A DNA stretch of 17,555 nt from DASQPA01 sp035644215 (lineage in GTDB: Bacteria > Acidobacteriota > Thermoanaerobaculia > Multivoradales > UBA5704), in the NCBI GenBank assembly GCA_035644215.1, contig DASQPA010000273.1, forward strand, positions 1 through 17,555, read 5' to 3'. The translations under genes and the position numbers were made by a program. Below, in pieces: positions 9,432-17,555 of the stretch. Below the pieces are notes generated by a model. The model made no database searches. It had not been told where the DNA came from and saw only the letters and a list, made by a program, of their open reading frames with translations. How positions within the stretch are numbered: the first letter of the stretch is position 1; each line of letters begins with the position of its first letter.

Positions 9432-11291
9432 ATGGCCCCCGTCCTCCCCGCGCCGCAGGACCCGGACGACCTCGCGGGGGTGCGCTCGGAGCTCAAGCGG
9501 CTGGGGTATCTCTCGCACCGCTTCGAGCGCTACCTGCTGCAGGACGCCCTGCGTCCCGAGCGGCCCTGGCGGACGCTCCTCGACCTGACGGCGAAGGTCG
9601 CCCTCCTCTCCGGCGCCGCCCTGGCCCTGGTCCTCGCCTTCGCCCTGGCGGCCGCGAACGGCAGCCTGACCGCCACCCCGCTCGACCTCCTGGTCCTCTT
9701 CCTCCACCTCTTCCCGCCCATCGCGGCGGTCGCCGGGGCCGGCTTCCTCGCCCTCTGCGGCCTGGTCATCCTCGTCCTCAAGCTCTATCCCATCCGGCGG
9801 ATCGAGACCCTGGCCCTGGCGGCGGCGGTGGCGGCCGGGGCCGCCGGGTTGGGCCTCGCCCTGGTCGCCGGGCGGGAGATCGTGGCCGGCAGCCCGCGCT
9901 GGCAGCTGGCGGTGGTGGGGGTCGCGGCGCCGGTCGCCGTCTACGTGCTGATCAAGCTCGTCTACCACGGCCTCCTGGCCCTCGCCATCCGGCTGACCGA
10001 TGCCCCTCCCGACCGCCGGCTGTTCTCCCGCCGGGGGCTGGGGTTCGGCATCCTCTCCGCCGCCTTCCTCCTCACCCTGCCGGCGGTCCTCGCCGCCGCC
10101 CGGCGGGAGCCGGCCGCGGCGCCCCCCTCGCTCCCCGAGGCACCCGGCGAGCGGGTCCTCCTCCTGGGGATCGACGGCGTGCTCCCCGCCGAGGCCGACT
10201 ATCTCCTGAAGACCGGCGACCTGCCGGTCTTCGCCCGCCTCGCCGGGGAGGCCGGCGGAGCGCGGAGCTACACCCGCTCTCCGGAGGCGCCGGCCTCCTT
10301 CTGGACCACCATCGCGACCGGTCTCCCTACCTCGGAGCATGGGGTGGCCGCCCTCGACAGCTTCCGGCCGCTCGGGGTGGGCACCCCGCTCGCCCGCTCG
10401 GGAGCACTGCGCGCCTACTGGAGTGGGGTCCTGGTGCCGCTCCACCTGGCCGAGTACCGGCCGCTGCTCGCCAACCGGCGCAGCGCCTTCACCGTCTGGG
10501 AGCTGGCGGCGCGCGGCGGCGCGCCGGCCCTGGCGGTCAACTGGTGGGCGACCTTCCCCGCCGCTCCCCTCCCGGGACTGGTGGTCGCCCATGGCGCCTA
10601 CCAGCTGCTGCGCGAGGGGACGGAGGGGGCGGTGGCGCCCGCCACGGAGCGTCCGGCGCTCGCCGCCCTCGCCCTGGACGTGGCCCGGGAAGCGGCGGGA
10701 ATCCGGCAAGGCAAGGACGTCGAGCCGCTCCTGGGCGCCGCCCTCGCCCCGGCCGACCGCCAGGCCCTCCTCGACCGCGCCCTGCTGCCCGACCGCTTCT
10801 ACCGCCAGGTCTTCGCAGAGCGGCTGCGCCGCGCTCCCCGCGCCGCCGCCCTCTACCTGCCGGGGCTGGACATCGCCGCCGACGGCTTCCGCGGCAGCGA
10901 TCTCGCCTTCGCCGACCTGCTGCGCGCCGAGCTTGCCCAGACCGACGCCCTCCTCGCCCACGCTGTGGACGGGGTGGGCACCGTCGTCGTCGTGCTCGAC
11001 CCGGGGCGGCGGGCGAGGGGCGGCGAGGGGCGGGTGATCCTCTGGCGCCGGGCCGGCTGCGCCGGGCCGGGAGCGGCACGGGGGCGGCTCGCCCCCGAGT
11101 CGCTGGCCGCGGGCCTCCTCCGCGCCGCCGGCCTGCCGCAGAGCGCCGAGCTGCCGGCGCCCCCCGCCGGCTGCCCCTGGCCGGCCCCGCCGGCGGCGCT
11201 CGCCGGCTTCGGCCGGCCCCGCCCGCCGCAGGCCGCGGCGGAGGCCGGGGGAGAATATTTGGCCAATCTGAGGTCGCTCGGGTACCTTTGA
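9432..11291 (+). CDS. Multi-spanning membrane protein with alkaline-phosphatase/phosphodiesterase-superfamily domain, probably degenerate
   Basis: 619 residues from the ATG at 9432. The longer open frame from 9336 would run into kinase C. The N-terminal 225 residues hold about five hydrophobic segments (near 50-75, 85-118, 125-147, 158-187 and 203-222). The C-terminal domain (about 240-619) opens with LLLGIDG (Asp248) and has PASFWTTIATG (Ser289 in the nucleophile region) and EHG (302-304), the start of type I phosphodiesterase/nucleotide pyrophosphatase-like AlkP domains. Where active members have D-x-x-x-H and SDHG metal motifs, this one has YLPGLDIAADGF (Asp480, no His) and LDPG (523-525, Pro for His). 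The protein ends in LRSLGYL, a tail often seen on sulfatase/AlkP proteins of Acidobacteriota. It may act on an envelope phospho-substrate or be a non-catalytic relative. No Shine-Dalgarno is visible. Confidence 0.85.
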   Translation: MAPVLPAPQDPDDLAGVRSELKRLGYLSHRFERYLLQDALRPERPWRTLLDLTAKVALLSGAALALVLAFALAAANGSLTATPLDLLVLFLHLFPPIAAVAGAGFLALCGLVILVLKLYPIRRIETLALAAAVAAGAAGLGLALVAGREIVAGSPRWQLAVVGVAAPVAVYVLIKLVYHGLLALAIRLTDAPPDRRLFSRRGLGFGILSAAFLLTLPAVLAAARREPAAAPPSLPEAPGERVLLLGIDGVLPAEADYLLKTGDLPVFARLAGEAGGARSYTRSPEAPASFWTTIATGLPTSEHGVAALDSFRPLGVGTPLARSGALRAYWSGVLVPLHLAEYRPLLANRRSAFTVWELAARGGAPALAVNWWATFPAAPLPGLVVAHGAYQLLREGTEGAVAPATERPALAALALDVAREAAGIRQGKDVEPLLGAALAPADRQALLDRALLPDRFYRQVFAERLRRAPRAAALYLPGLDIAADGFRGSDLAFADLLRAELAQTDALLAHAVDGVGTVVVVLDPGRRARGGEGRVILWRRAGCAGPGAARGRLAPESLAAGLLRAAGLPQSAELPAPPAGCPWPAPPAALAGFGRPRPPQAAAEAGGEYLANLRSLGYL

Positions 11292-11346
11292 GGCACCCTT
11301 TGTGTTGGAGGGAATGCCGCCGTTCGCTCGGACCGTTGTTTCCGAT

Positions 11347-11362
11347 ACCCGAAATTTCGGGT
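11347..11362. promoter_or_regulatory. 16-bp perfect palindrome upstream of prolyl oligopeptidase
   Basis: ACCCGAAATTTCGGGT is a perfect palindrome with no loop, about 47 bases before the peptidase start. With no loop and no T-run directly after it, an operator is more likely than a terminator. No matching regulator gene lies beside it. Confidence 0.45.
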
Positions 11363-11408
11363 CCTGATCGAGCTTTGTTTCATGGACGAGACACGCGAGG
11401 ACAACCCC

Positions 11409-13679
<2,271 letters not shown>

Positions 13680-13683
13680 CGCA

Positions 13684-13689
13684 TACAAT
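13684..13689 (+). promoter_or_regulatory. -10-like box TACAAT, possible leaderless start of the EnvC-like gene
   Basis: TACAAT lies between the peptidase stop and the next ATG (13698), eight bases before it, with no Shine-Dalgarno in the 18-base gap. The geometry repeats that at 9418-9423. Confidence 0.42.
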
Positions 13690-13697
13690 CCTCTGCG

Positions 13698-14816
13698 ATG
13701 TCCCGCCGCATCGTGAGCGCGCTGCTCCTCGGGCTCTGTGCGCTCTCCGCCCTGCCGCTGCGGCCCGAGCCGCCCTCCCGCGAGAAGGAGCTGGAGGCCA
13801 TCCGCGCCGAGATTGCGCGCCTGACCACCCAGCTCGCCCATGCCAGGCAGGAGCAGAGCGGGCTCCAGGGGGAGATCGCGAAGACCAACCTGGAGCTCCA
13901 GCTGGAGGAGAGCCGCCTCGCCGAGGCGACGGCGGCGCAGAAGCTCGCCGCCGAGCAGGAGACGGCCGGCGAGCGGCAGGTGGCCCTCCTCTCGGACCAG
14001 CTGGCGGCGGCCCGGCGCGAGCTGGGGCGGCGGCTGGTCGGCCTCTACAGCCTGGGCCGCCAGGGCTATCTCCGGCTCTTCCTCTCGCTCAAGCCCGACA
14101 CCCGGCTCCTCCCCTCAATCCGGCTGATGCGCTATCTCGCCCGCCGCGATCGCGAGGCGATCGACCGGGTGACCACCGCCCGCGCCGAGCTCGCCACCGA
14201 GCGCGACCGGCTGGTCACCCGCCGGGCCGAGATCGAGCGTTTCCTCGGCCAGGAGGAGGCCCGGCGCAAGGACCTCGTCCGCCTGCGCCGCCACCAGGAG
14301 GACCTCCTGGCCCAGGCCCGGCGGGAGAGCCAGACCCTGGAGGCGCGGGCCGGCGAGTTGGCGGAGAAGGAACAGAAGCTCTCCGGCTTCCTGGACCTCC
14401 TCTACGGCAAGAGCCCGGAGGCCCTGGCGGGCAAACCCATGCAGGACTTCCGCGGCGTCCTCGACTGGCCGGTGCACGGCAAGGTGACCGCCGCCTTCGG
14501 ACCGCTCCTCGATCCGCGCTACCACACCAAGGTGCCGCACAACGGCATCGACATCGAGACCCCGCCCAAGGCCGAGGTGCACGCCGTCTTCCCCGGCAAA
14601 GTCCTCTTCGCCGCCCCCTTCGAGGGCTACGGCACGACCGTCGTCGTCTACCACCCCGGCCGCGTCTTGACCCTCTATGCCGGCCTCTCCTCCTGCCAGG
14701 TCAACAAGGACGACGCGGTGACCCTCGGCCAGACCGTGGGCCAGGCGTCCGACAAGCTGTACTTCGAGATCCGGGTGGAGAACCGGCCGGAGAATCCGGC
14801 CAACTGGTTGCGGTAG
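13698..14816 (+). CDS. EnvC-like coiled-coil protein with degenerate M23 (LytM) domain
   Basis: 372 residues. A signal peptide (about 1-25) is followed by long coiled-coil stretches (about 28-112 and 150-230), then a LytM/M23 fold (about 252-372). Of the usual zinc and catalytic residues, HNGID (His281, Asp285) is kept. The YAHL motif reads YAGL (Gly329) and the LHFE motif reads LYFE (Tyr355), so two histidines needed for peptidase activity are missing. This fits EnvC-type proteins, whose LytM domain does not cut peptidoglycan but switches on cell-wall amidases during division. It probably acts in the periplasm. No amidase or FtsEX gene is in the window, so the partner is unknown. It follows the prolyl oligopeptidase by 18 bases and may be co-transcribed or read from its own -10-like box. 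Confidence 0.9.
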   Translation: MSRRIVSALLLGLCALSALPLRPEPPSREKELEAIRAEIARLTTQLAHARQEQSGLQGEIAKTNLELQLEESRLAEATAAQKLAAEQETAGERQVALLSDQLAAARRELGRRLVGLYSLGRQGYLRLFLSLKPDTRLLPSIRLMRYLARRDREAIDRVTTARAELATERDRLVTRRAEIERFLGQEEARRKDLVRLRRHQEDLLAQARRESQTLEARAGELAEKEQKLSGFLDLLYGKSPEALAGKPMQDFRGVLDWPVHGKVTAAFGPLLDPRYHTKVPHNGIDIETPPKAEVHAVFPGKVLFAAPFEGYGTTVVVYHPGRVLTLYAGLSSCQVNKDDAVTLGQTVGQASDKLYFEIRVENRPENPANWLR

Positions 14817-14846
14817 CGGATATGACCCCAGCGGAAAGAAAACGAT

Positions 14847-15097
14847 ATGAACGAGCGTAGAGCTTCCATCTCGGGAAGCCGTTCCTACGAAGAAATCGGC
14901 GAGTATTGGGATACTCACGACGCAGGCGATATCGTGACCGGCCCCGTCGATTTCGAGGTCGACCTGAAGACCGAGAGGTTCTATTACCCATCGAACGATC
15001 TCTGTCCGACAAGGTGATTCAGATCGCCCACGAGCGTGGCGTGAGCGCGGAGACCCTGGTCAATCTTTGGATTCAAGAGAAGGTAAGTGAACCCTAG
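14847..15097 (+). pseudogene. CopG-family antitoxin gene disrupted by a one-base frameshift
   Basis: The first frame (ATG at 14847) reads SYEEIGEYWDTHDAGDIV and then FEVDLKTERFYYP before running out of frame to a stop at 15015. From 14990 the next frame continues the family: IERSLSDKV, then RGVSAETLVNLWIQEKV, stopping at 15095-15097. Adding one base near 14988-14990 (TACCCATC) rejoins them into one 83-residue protein of the CopG-type antitoxin family (WDTHD N-terminus, ribbon-helix-helix-like C-terminus with the ETLVNLWIQEK signature). GGAAAG about ten bases before the ATG is a weak ribosome site. No toxin gene lies beside it. Base composition is less GC-rich than the neighbours, which hints at acquisition. 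The frameshift may be real or a sequencing error. Confidence 0.82.
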
Positions 15098-15192
15098 ACT
15101 GCCGGAGAGCGTCCGGCCGGCGAGACGCCAGCGCTCCCAGGGACCCCCACCCGCTCCTCCAGACACTCCACATCCCGTTCCTGCCGGGTAAG

Positions 15193-15211
15193 GTAGCGCC
15201 TATGGGGCTAC
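15193..15211 (-). terminator. Weak hairpin at the end of the NtrC-type regulator gene
   Basis: GTAGCGCC (15193-15200) and GGGGCTAC (15204-15211) form an eight-pair stem with one mismatch and a three-base loop, taking in the regulator's stop codon. There is no T-run on the minus strand after it, so termination is uncertain. Confidence 0.25.
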
Positions 15212-16626
15212 TGCCCCTCTCCACCAGGCCGCATCGGCCGTTCGAGCCCCAGGGCCGCCACCTTCTGGTGCAGGTAGGTGCGCTGGATGCCGAGCAGGCG
15301 GGCGGCGGCGGCGAAGTTCCAGCCGGTCCGGCGGAGGACGGTCTCCAGATATTCGCGCTCGCACTGCGCTCGGAAGTCGCGGAGCGGCAGGACCGGCCCG
15401 GCCGCCGCCAGGTGCAGGAGGCCGGTCTCCGGGATCTGGGGCGACGCCTGGAAGAAGACCGACGGAAGGTCCGCCGCCGAGAGCGGATCGGCGCCGAAGA
15501 CCACCAGCCGCTCGCAGAGGTTCTTGAGCTCCCGGACGTTGCCCGGCCAGGCGTAGGCGAGGAGTGGCGGGAAGATGCCGTCGTCGAGGAGCCGCTGGCG
15601 CAGGTGGTGCTGGCGCGAGAAGCGCTCCAGGAAATGATGGAAGAGGAGGGGGATGTCCTCCTGCCGCTCGCGCAGGGGAGGGACCTCCAGGGGCAGGGCG
15701 GCGAGGCGGAAGTAGAGGTCCTGGCGGAAACGCCCCGCCTCCACCTCCCGGGCGAGGTCCCGGTGGCTGGCCGCGATCACCCGCACGTCGACCTGGCGGT
15801 CCCGGGTCTCCCCCACCCGCCGCACCCGGCCGTCCTCCAGCACCCGCAGGAGCCGCGCCTGGATCGCCGCCTCCATGTCGCCGATCTCGTCTAAGAAGAG
15901 GGTCCCCCGGTCCGCCTCCTCGAAAAGCCCGGGCTTGGCGCTCTTGGCGTCGGTGAAGGCGCCTCTCGCGTGGCCGAAGAGCTCGTCCTCCACCAGGTGG
16001 GCGGGGATCGCCGCGCAGTTGATCTTGACGAACGGCCCCTCCCGCCGGGCGCTCTCCCGGTGCAGAGAGTCGGCGACCAGCTCCTTGCCGGTGCCGCTCT
16101 CCCCCGCGATCAGCACCCGCCCCTCGGTCGCCGCCGCCCGGGCGATCCGCTCCTTCAAGCGCAGGAGGGCCGGCGAGCGCCCGAGGATCTCGGGAGCATC
16201 CGTGAGCCGTGATTCGAGCGCCGCCACCCGGCGCTTCAGGTCGGCGTTCTCCAGGGTGTTCTCGATCGAGCGCAGCAGCCGCTCGCGGCTGAACGGCTTC
16301 TCGATGAAGTCGTGGACCCCGAGGCGCAGCGCCTCGACGGTCTCGCTGATCGAGGCCTCGCCGGAGACGATGATGGTGGGCGGCAGCCGCCGCTCGCCCC
16401 CTTCGCCCTCTTGCGCCAGAATCCGGATCAGCTCGACCCCGCTCATGCCGCCCAGGCGGACGTCCAGGAGGAGGAGGTCCGGGGGGAGCCGCCCGCGGTC
16501 GGCCAACCGGGCATAGGCCTCCTCGGCCGAGGCGAGCGCCTCGACCGCGAGCCCGGCCTCGCCGAGTTGGAGGAGGAGGCCGGCGCGGATCTTCGGGTCG
16601 TCCTCGACCAGGAGGACCCGCTTCAT
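15208..16626 (-). CDS. NtrC-type sigma-54 response regulator (receiver, AAA+, Fis HTH)
   Basis: 472 residues. The receiver domain (about 1-120) has acidic residues Asp9/Asp10, the phospho-acceptor Asp55, Ser88 and Lys110. The AAA+ domain (about 143-375) has GESGTGKE (175-182), LFLDE (243-247) and the sigma-54 contact loop as GAFTDA (222-227) instead of GAFTGA. A Fis-type HTH (about 420-462) ends the protein. Phosphorylation by the upstream histidine kinase should activate it to open sigma-54 promoters. Its ATG overlaps the kinase stop by four bases (16623-16626), which indicates translational coupling. The target genes are not evident here; no matching sites were seen beside it. Confidence 0.95.
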   Translation of the reverse strand: MKRVLLVEDDPKIRAGLLLQLGEAGLAVEALASAEEAYARLADRGRLPPDLLLLDVRLGGMSGVELIRILAQEGEGGERRLPPTIIVSGEASISETVEALRLGVHDFIEKPFSRERLLRSIENTLENADLKRRVAALESRLTDAPEILGRSPALLRLKERIARAAATEGRVLIAGESGTGKELVADSLHRESARREGPFVKINCAAIPAHLVEDELFGHARGAFTDAKSAKPGLFEEADRGTLFLDEIGDMEAAIQARLLRVLEDGRVRRVGETRDRQVDVRVIAASHRDLAREVEAGRFRQDLYFRLAALPLEVPPLRERQEDIPLLFHHFLERFSRQHHLRQRLLDDGIFPPLLAYAWPGNVRELKNLCERLVVFGADPLSAADLPSVFFQASPQIPETGLLHLAAAGPVLPLRDFRAQCEREYLETVLRRTGWNFAAAARLLGIQRTYLHQKVAALGLERPMRPGGEGQ

Positions 16627-17555
16627 GGTCCCTCCATGACCTGCGGAAAGACCCGGGGGAAGAGCAGCCGGAAGACGGCCCCCTCCGCGGAGCTGGCGGC
16701 GAGCTCCAGGTCGCCGCCGTGGTCGAGCAGGATCTTCCGCGAGAGAGCGAGCCCCAGGCCCATCCCCTCCCCCACCCGCCGGGTGGTGGCATAGGGCTCG
16801 AAGAGCCGGGGACGGATGGCGGCCGCCACCCCGGGGCCGTCGTCCGCCACGTCCAGGGCCGTCCAGCCGCCCGCGGCGGCGAGGGAGAAGGTGACCGTCC
16901 CCCCTCCCTCACCCAGGGCAAGGGCGCTGTTGTCGCAGAGATTGACCAGCACCTGGCGCACCATCTCGGGATCGAAGGCGGCGGCGCAGGCACCTCCCGG
17001 AGGGACCAGCCGGAGGGCGAGGTTCGACCAGGCCGCCGCGAACGTCTCGACGTACTCGGCGAGGAAGGGGCCGAGGTCCCGCCGGTTGAGCGTGGGCTCG
17101 GGCAGCCGGGCGAAGGCGGTGAAGGCCTGGGTGAGGCGGCCCAGGCGGTCGATCTCGGCGAGGGCGCTTTCGGCGAGGCGGCCGGTTTCCGCCTCCGCTT
17201 CTCCGGCGGGTCCAGCGTGACCAGCGATCTCGCGCAGGCGCGAAAGCTCCAGCCGTGCCGCGGTGAGCGGCGTGCGCATCTCATGGGCCTGTCGCCGCGC
17301 CGCTTCCTGCCAGGCGGAGAGGTTCTCCAGCGAGGCGAGCCGCCGGCGGTCGCGGGCGATGACTCGCGAGGTCTCCTCGATCATGGCGGCGATCCGCCCA
17401 ATGAGGTCTCGGCGACGGCGGCGTTCGCCGACGCGGACGTCCGTGCCGCCGGCCGCCAGCTCGGCGAGCGCCCCCTGGAGCCGGGTGAGTCGCACCTCCT
17501 GCCGCCGCGCGCGCACGGCGTAGATCGTGCTTCCCAGGGTGAGGATGCCGGCGAA
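16623..17555 (-). CDS. HAMP-containing sensor histidine kinase, C-terminal part (cut by window edge)
   Basis: About 310 codons are visible and the frame stays open to the window end. The first residues (FAGILTLGSTIYAV) look like the end of a transmembrane helix, followed by a HAMP-like linker, so the GTG at 17516 is not the likely start. The HisKA region has AHEMRTPL with the phospho-accepting His at 17283-17285. The ATPase domain has an N box (LCDNSALAL), a G1 box (DDGPGV) and a G2 box (GEGMGLGLALS). It should phosphorylate Asp55 of the adjacent NtrC-type regulator, with which it shares a four-base stop/start overlap. The sensor part lies outside the window, so the signal is unknown. Confidence 0.94.
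   Translation of the reverse strand, partial: FAGILTLGSTIYAVRARRQEVRLTRLQGALAELAAGGTDVRVGERRRRRDLIGRIAAMIEETSRVIARDRRRLASLENLSAWQEAARRQAHEMRTPLTAARLELSRLREIAGHAGPAGEAEAETGRLAESALAEIDRLGRLTQAFTAFARLPEPTLNRRDLGPFLAEYVETFAAAWSNLALRLVPPGGACAAAFDPEMVRQVLVNLCDNSALALGEGGGTVTFSLAAAGGWTALDVADDGPGVAAAIRPRLFEPYATTRRVGEGMGLGLALSRKILLDHGGDLELAASSAEGAVFRLLFPRVFPQVMEGP

Noticed and set aside
14847..15017. Programmed frameshift in the antitoxin gene
   Set aside because: No slippery heptamer, stop-adjacent pause site or downstream hairpin is evident at the junction; simple loss of one C is more likely.
15200..17284. 694-codon open frame on the minus strand
   Set aside because: It is an alternative frame of the histidine kinase and response regulator, Pro/Arg/Gly-rich, without domains.

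Overview
The window is GC-rich, densely coded bacterial DNA. The mix of membrane-anchored Ser/Thr kinases with TPR tails, an FHA-type and an NtrC-type sigma-54 activator, and an AlkP-fold protein ending in LRSLGYL suggests an Acidobacteriota-like organism (Thermoanaerobaculia or Holophagae type). A deltaproteobacterium or myxobacterium is the main alternative. This placement rests on gene style only; there is no rRNA gene here.

Positions 1-9367 hold a signalling locus made of two copies of one layout. Module 1: kinase A (minus, cut by the window edge) diverges from hypothetical protein HP1 (plus), which converges with and overlaps kinase B (minus). Module 2: an FHA-GAF-AAA+-Fis sigma-54 activator (minus) diverges from HP2 (plus), which converges with and overlaps kinase C (minus). 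HP1 and HP2 are paralogues of a two-domain family I do not recognise. The two divergent intergenic regions are homologous and collinear. Each has two tandem 18-bp TCTA-N10-TAGA sites, then, exactly 78 bases on, a GG-N10-GC sigma-54-like promoter, then a leader of about 50 bases and an HP start codon. My reading is that kinases with extracytoplasmic TPR sensors signal to the FHA activator, which binds the tandem sites and switches on HP1 and HP2 through sigma-54, probably also controlling itself. Kinase A is about 95% identical in DNA to kinase B but carries a leader and first codons like those of the FHA-activator gene, so it looks like a recombinant.

Positions 9381-14816, plus strand, hold an envelope and peptidase block: a multi-spanning AlkP-superfamily protein lacking expected metal-binding histidines, a probable lipoprotein prolyl oligopeptidase with an intact triad, and an EnvC-like coiled-coil/LytM protein with a degenerate zinc site. 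The first and last start 8 bases after a TACAcT/TACAAT box with no Shine-Dalgarno, so they may be leaderless.

Positions 14847-15097 hold a CopG-type antitoxin gene broken by one missing base, with no toxin gene beside it. Positions 15208-17555, minus strand, hold a two-component pair: a HAMP histidine kinase (cut by the window edge) overlapping an NtrC-type response regulator by four bases.

No stretch longer than about 210 bases lacks a gene. I saw no rRNA or tRNA gene, CRISPR array or insertion sequence.
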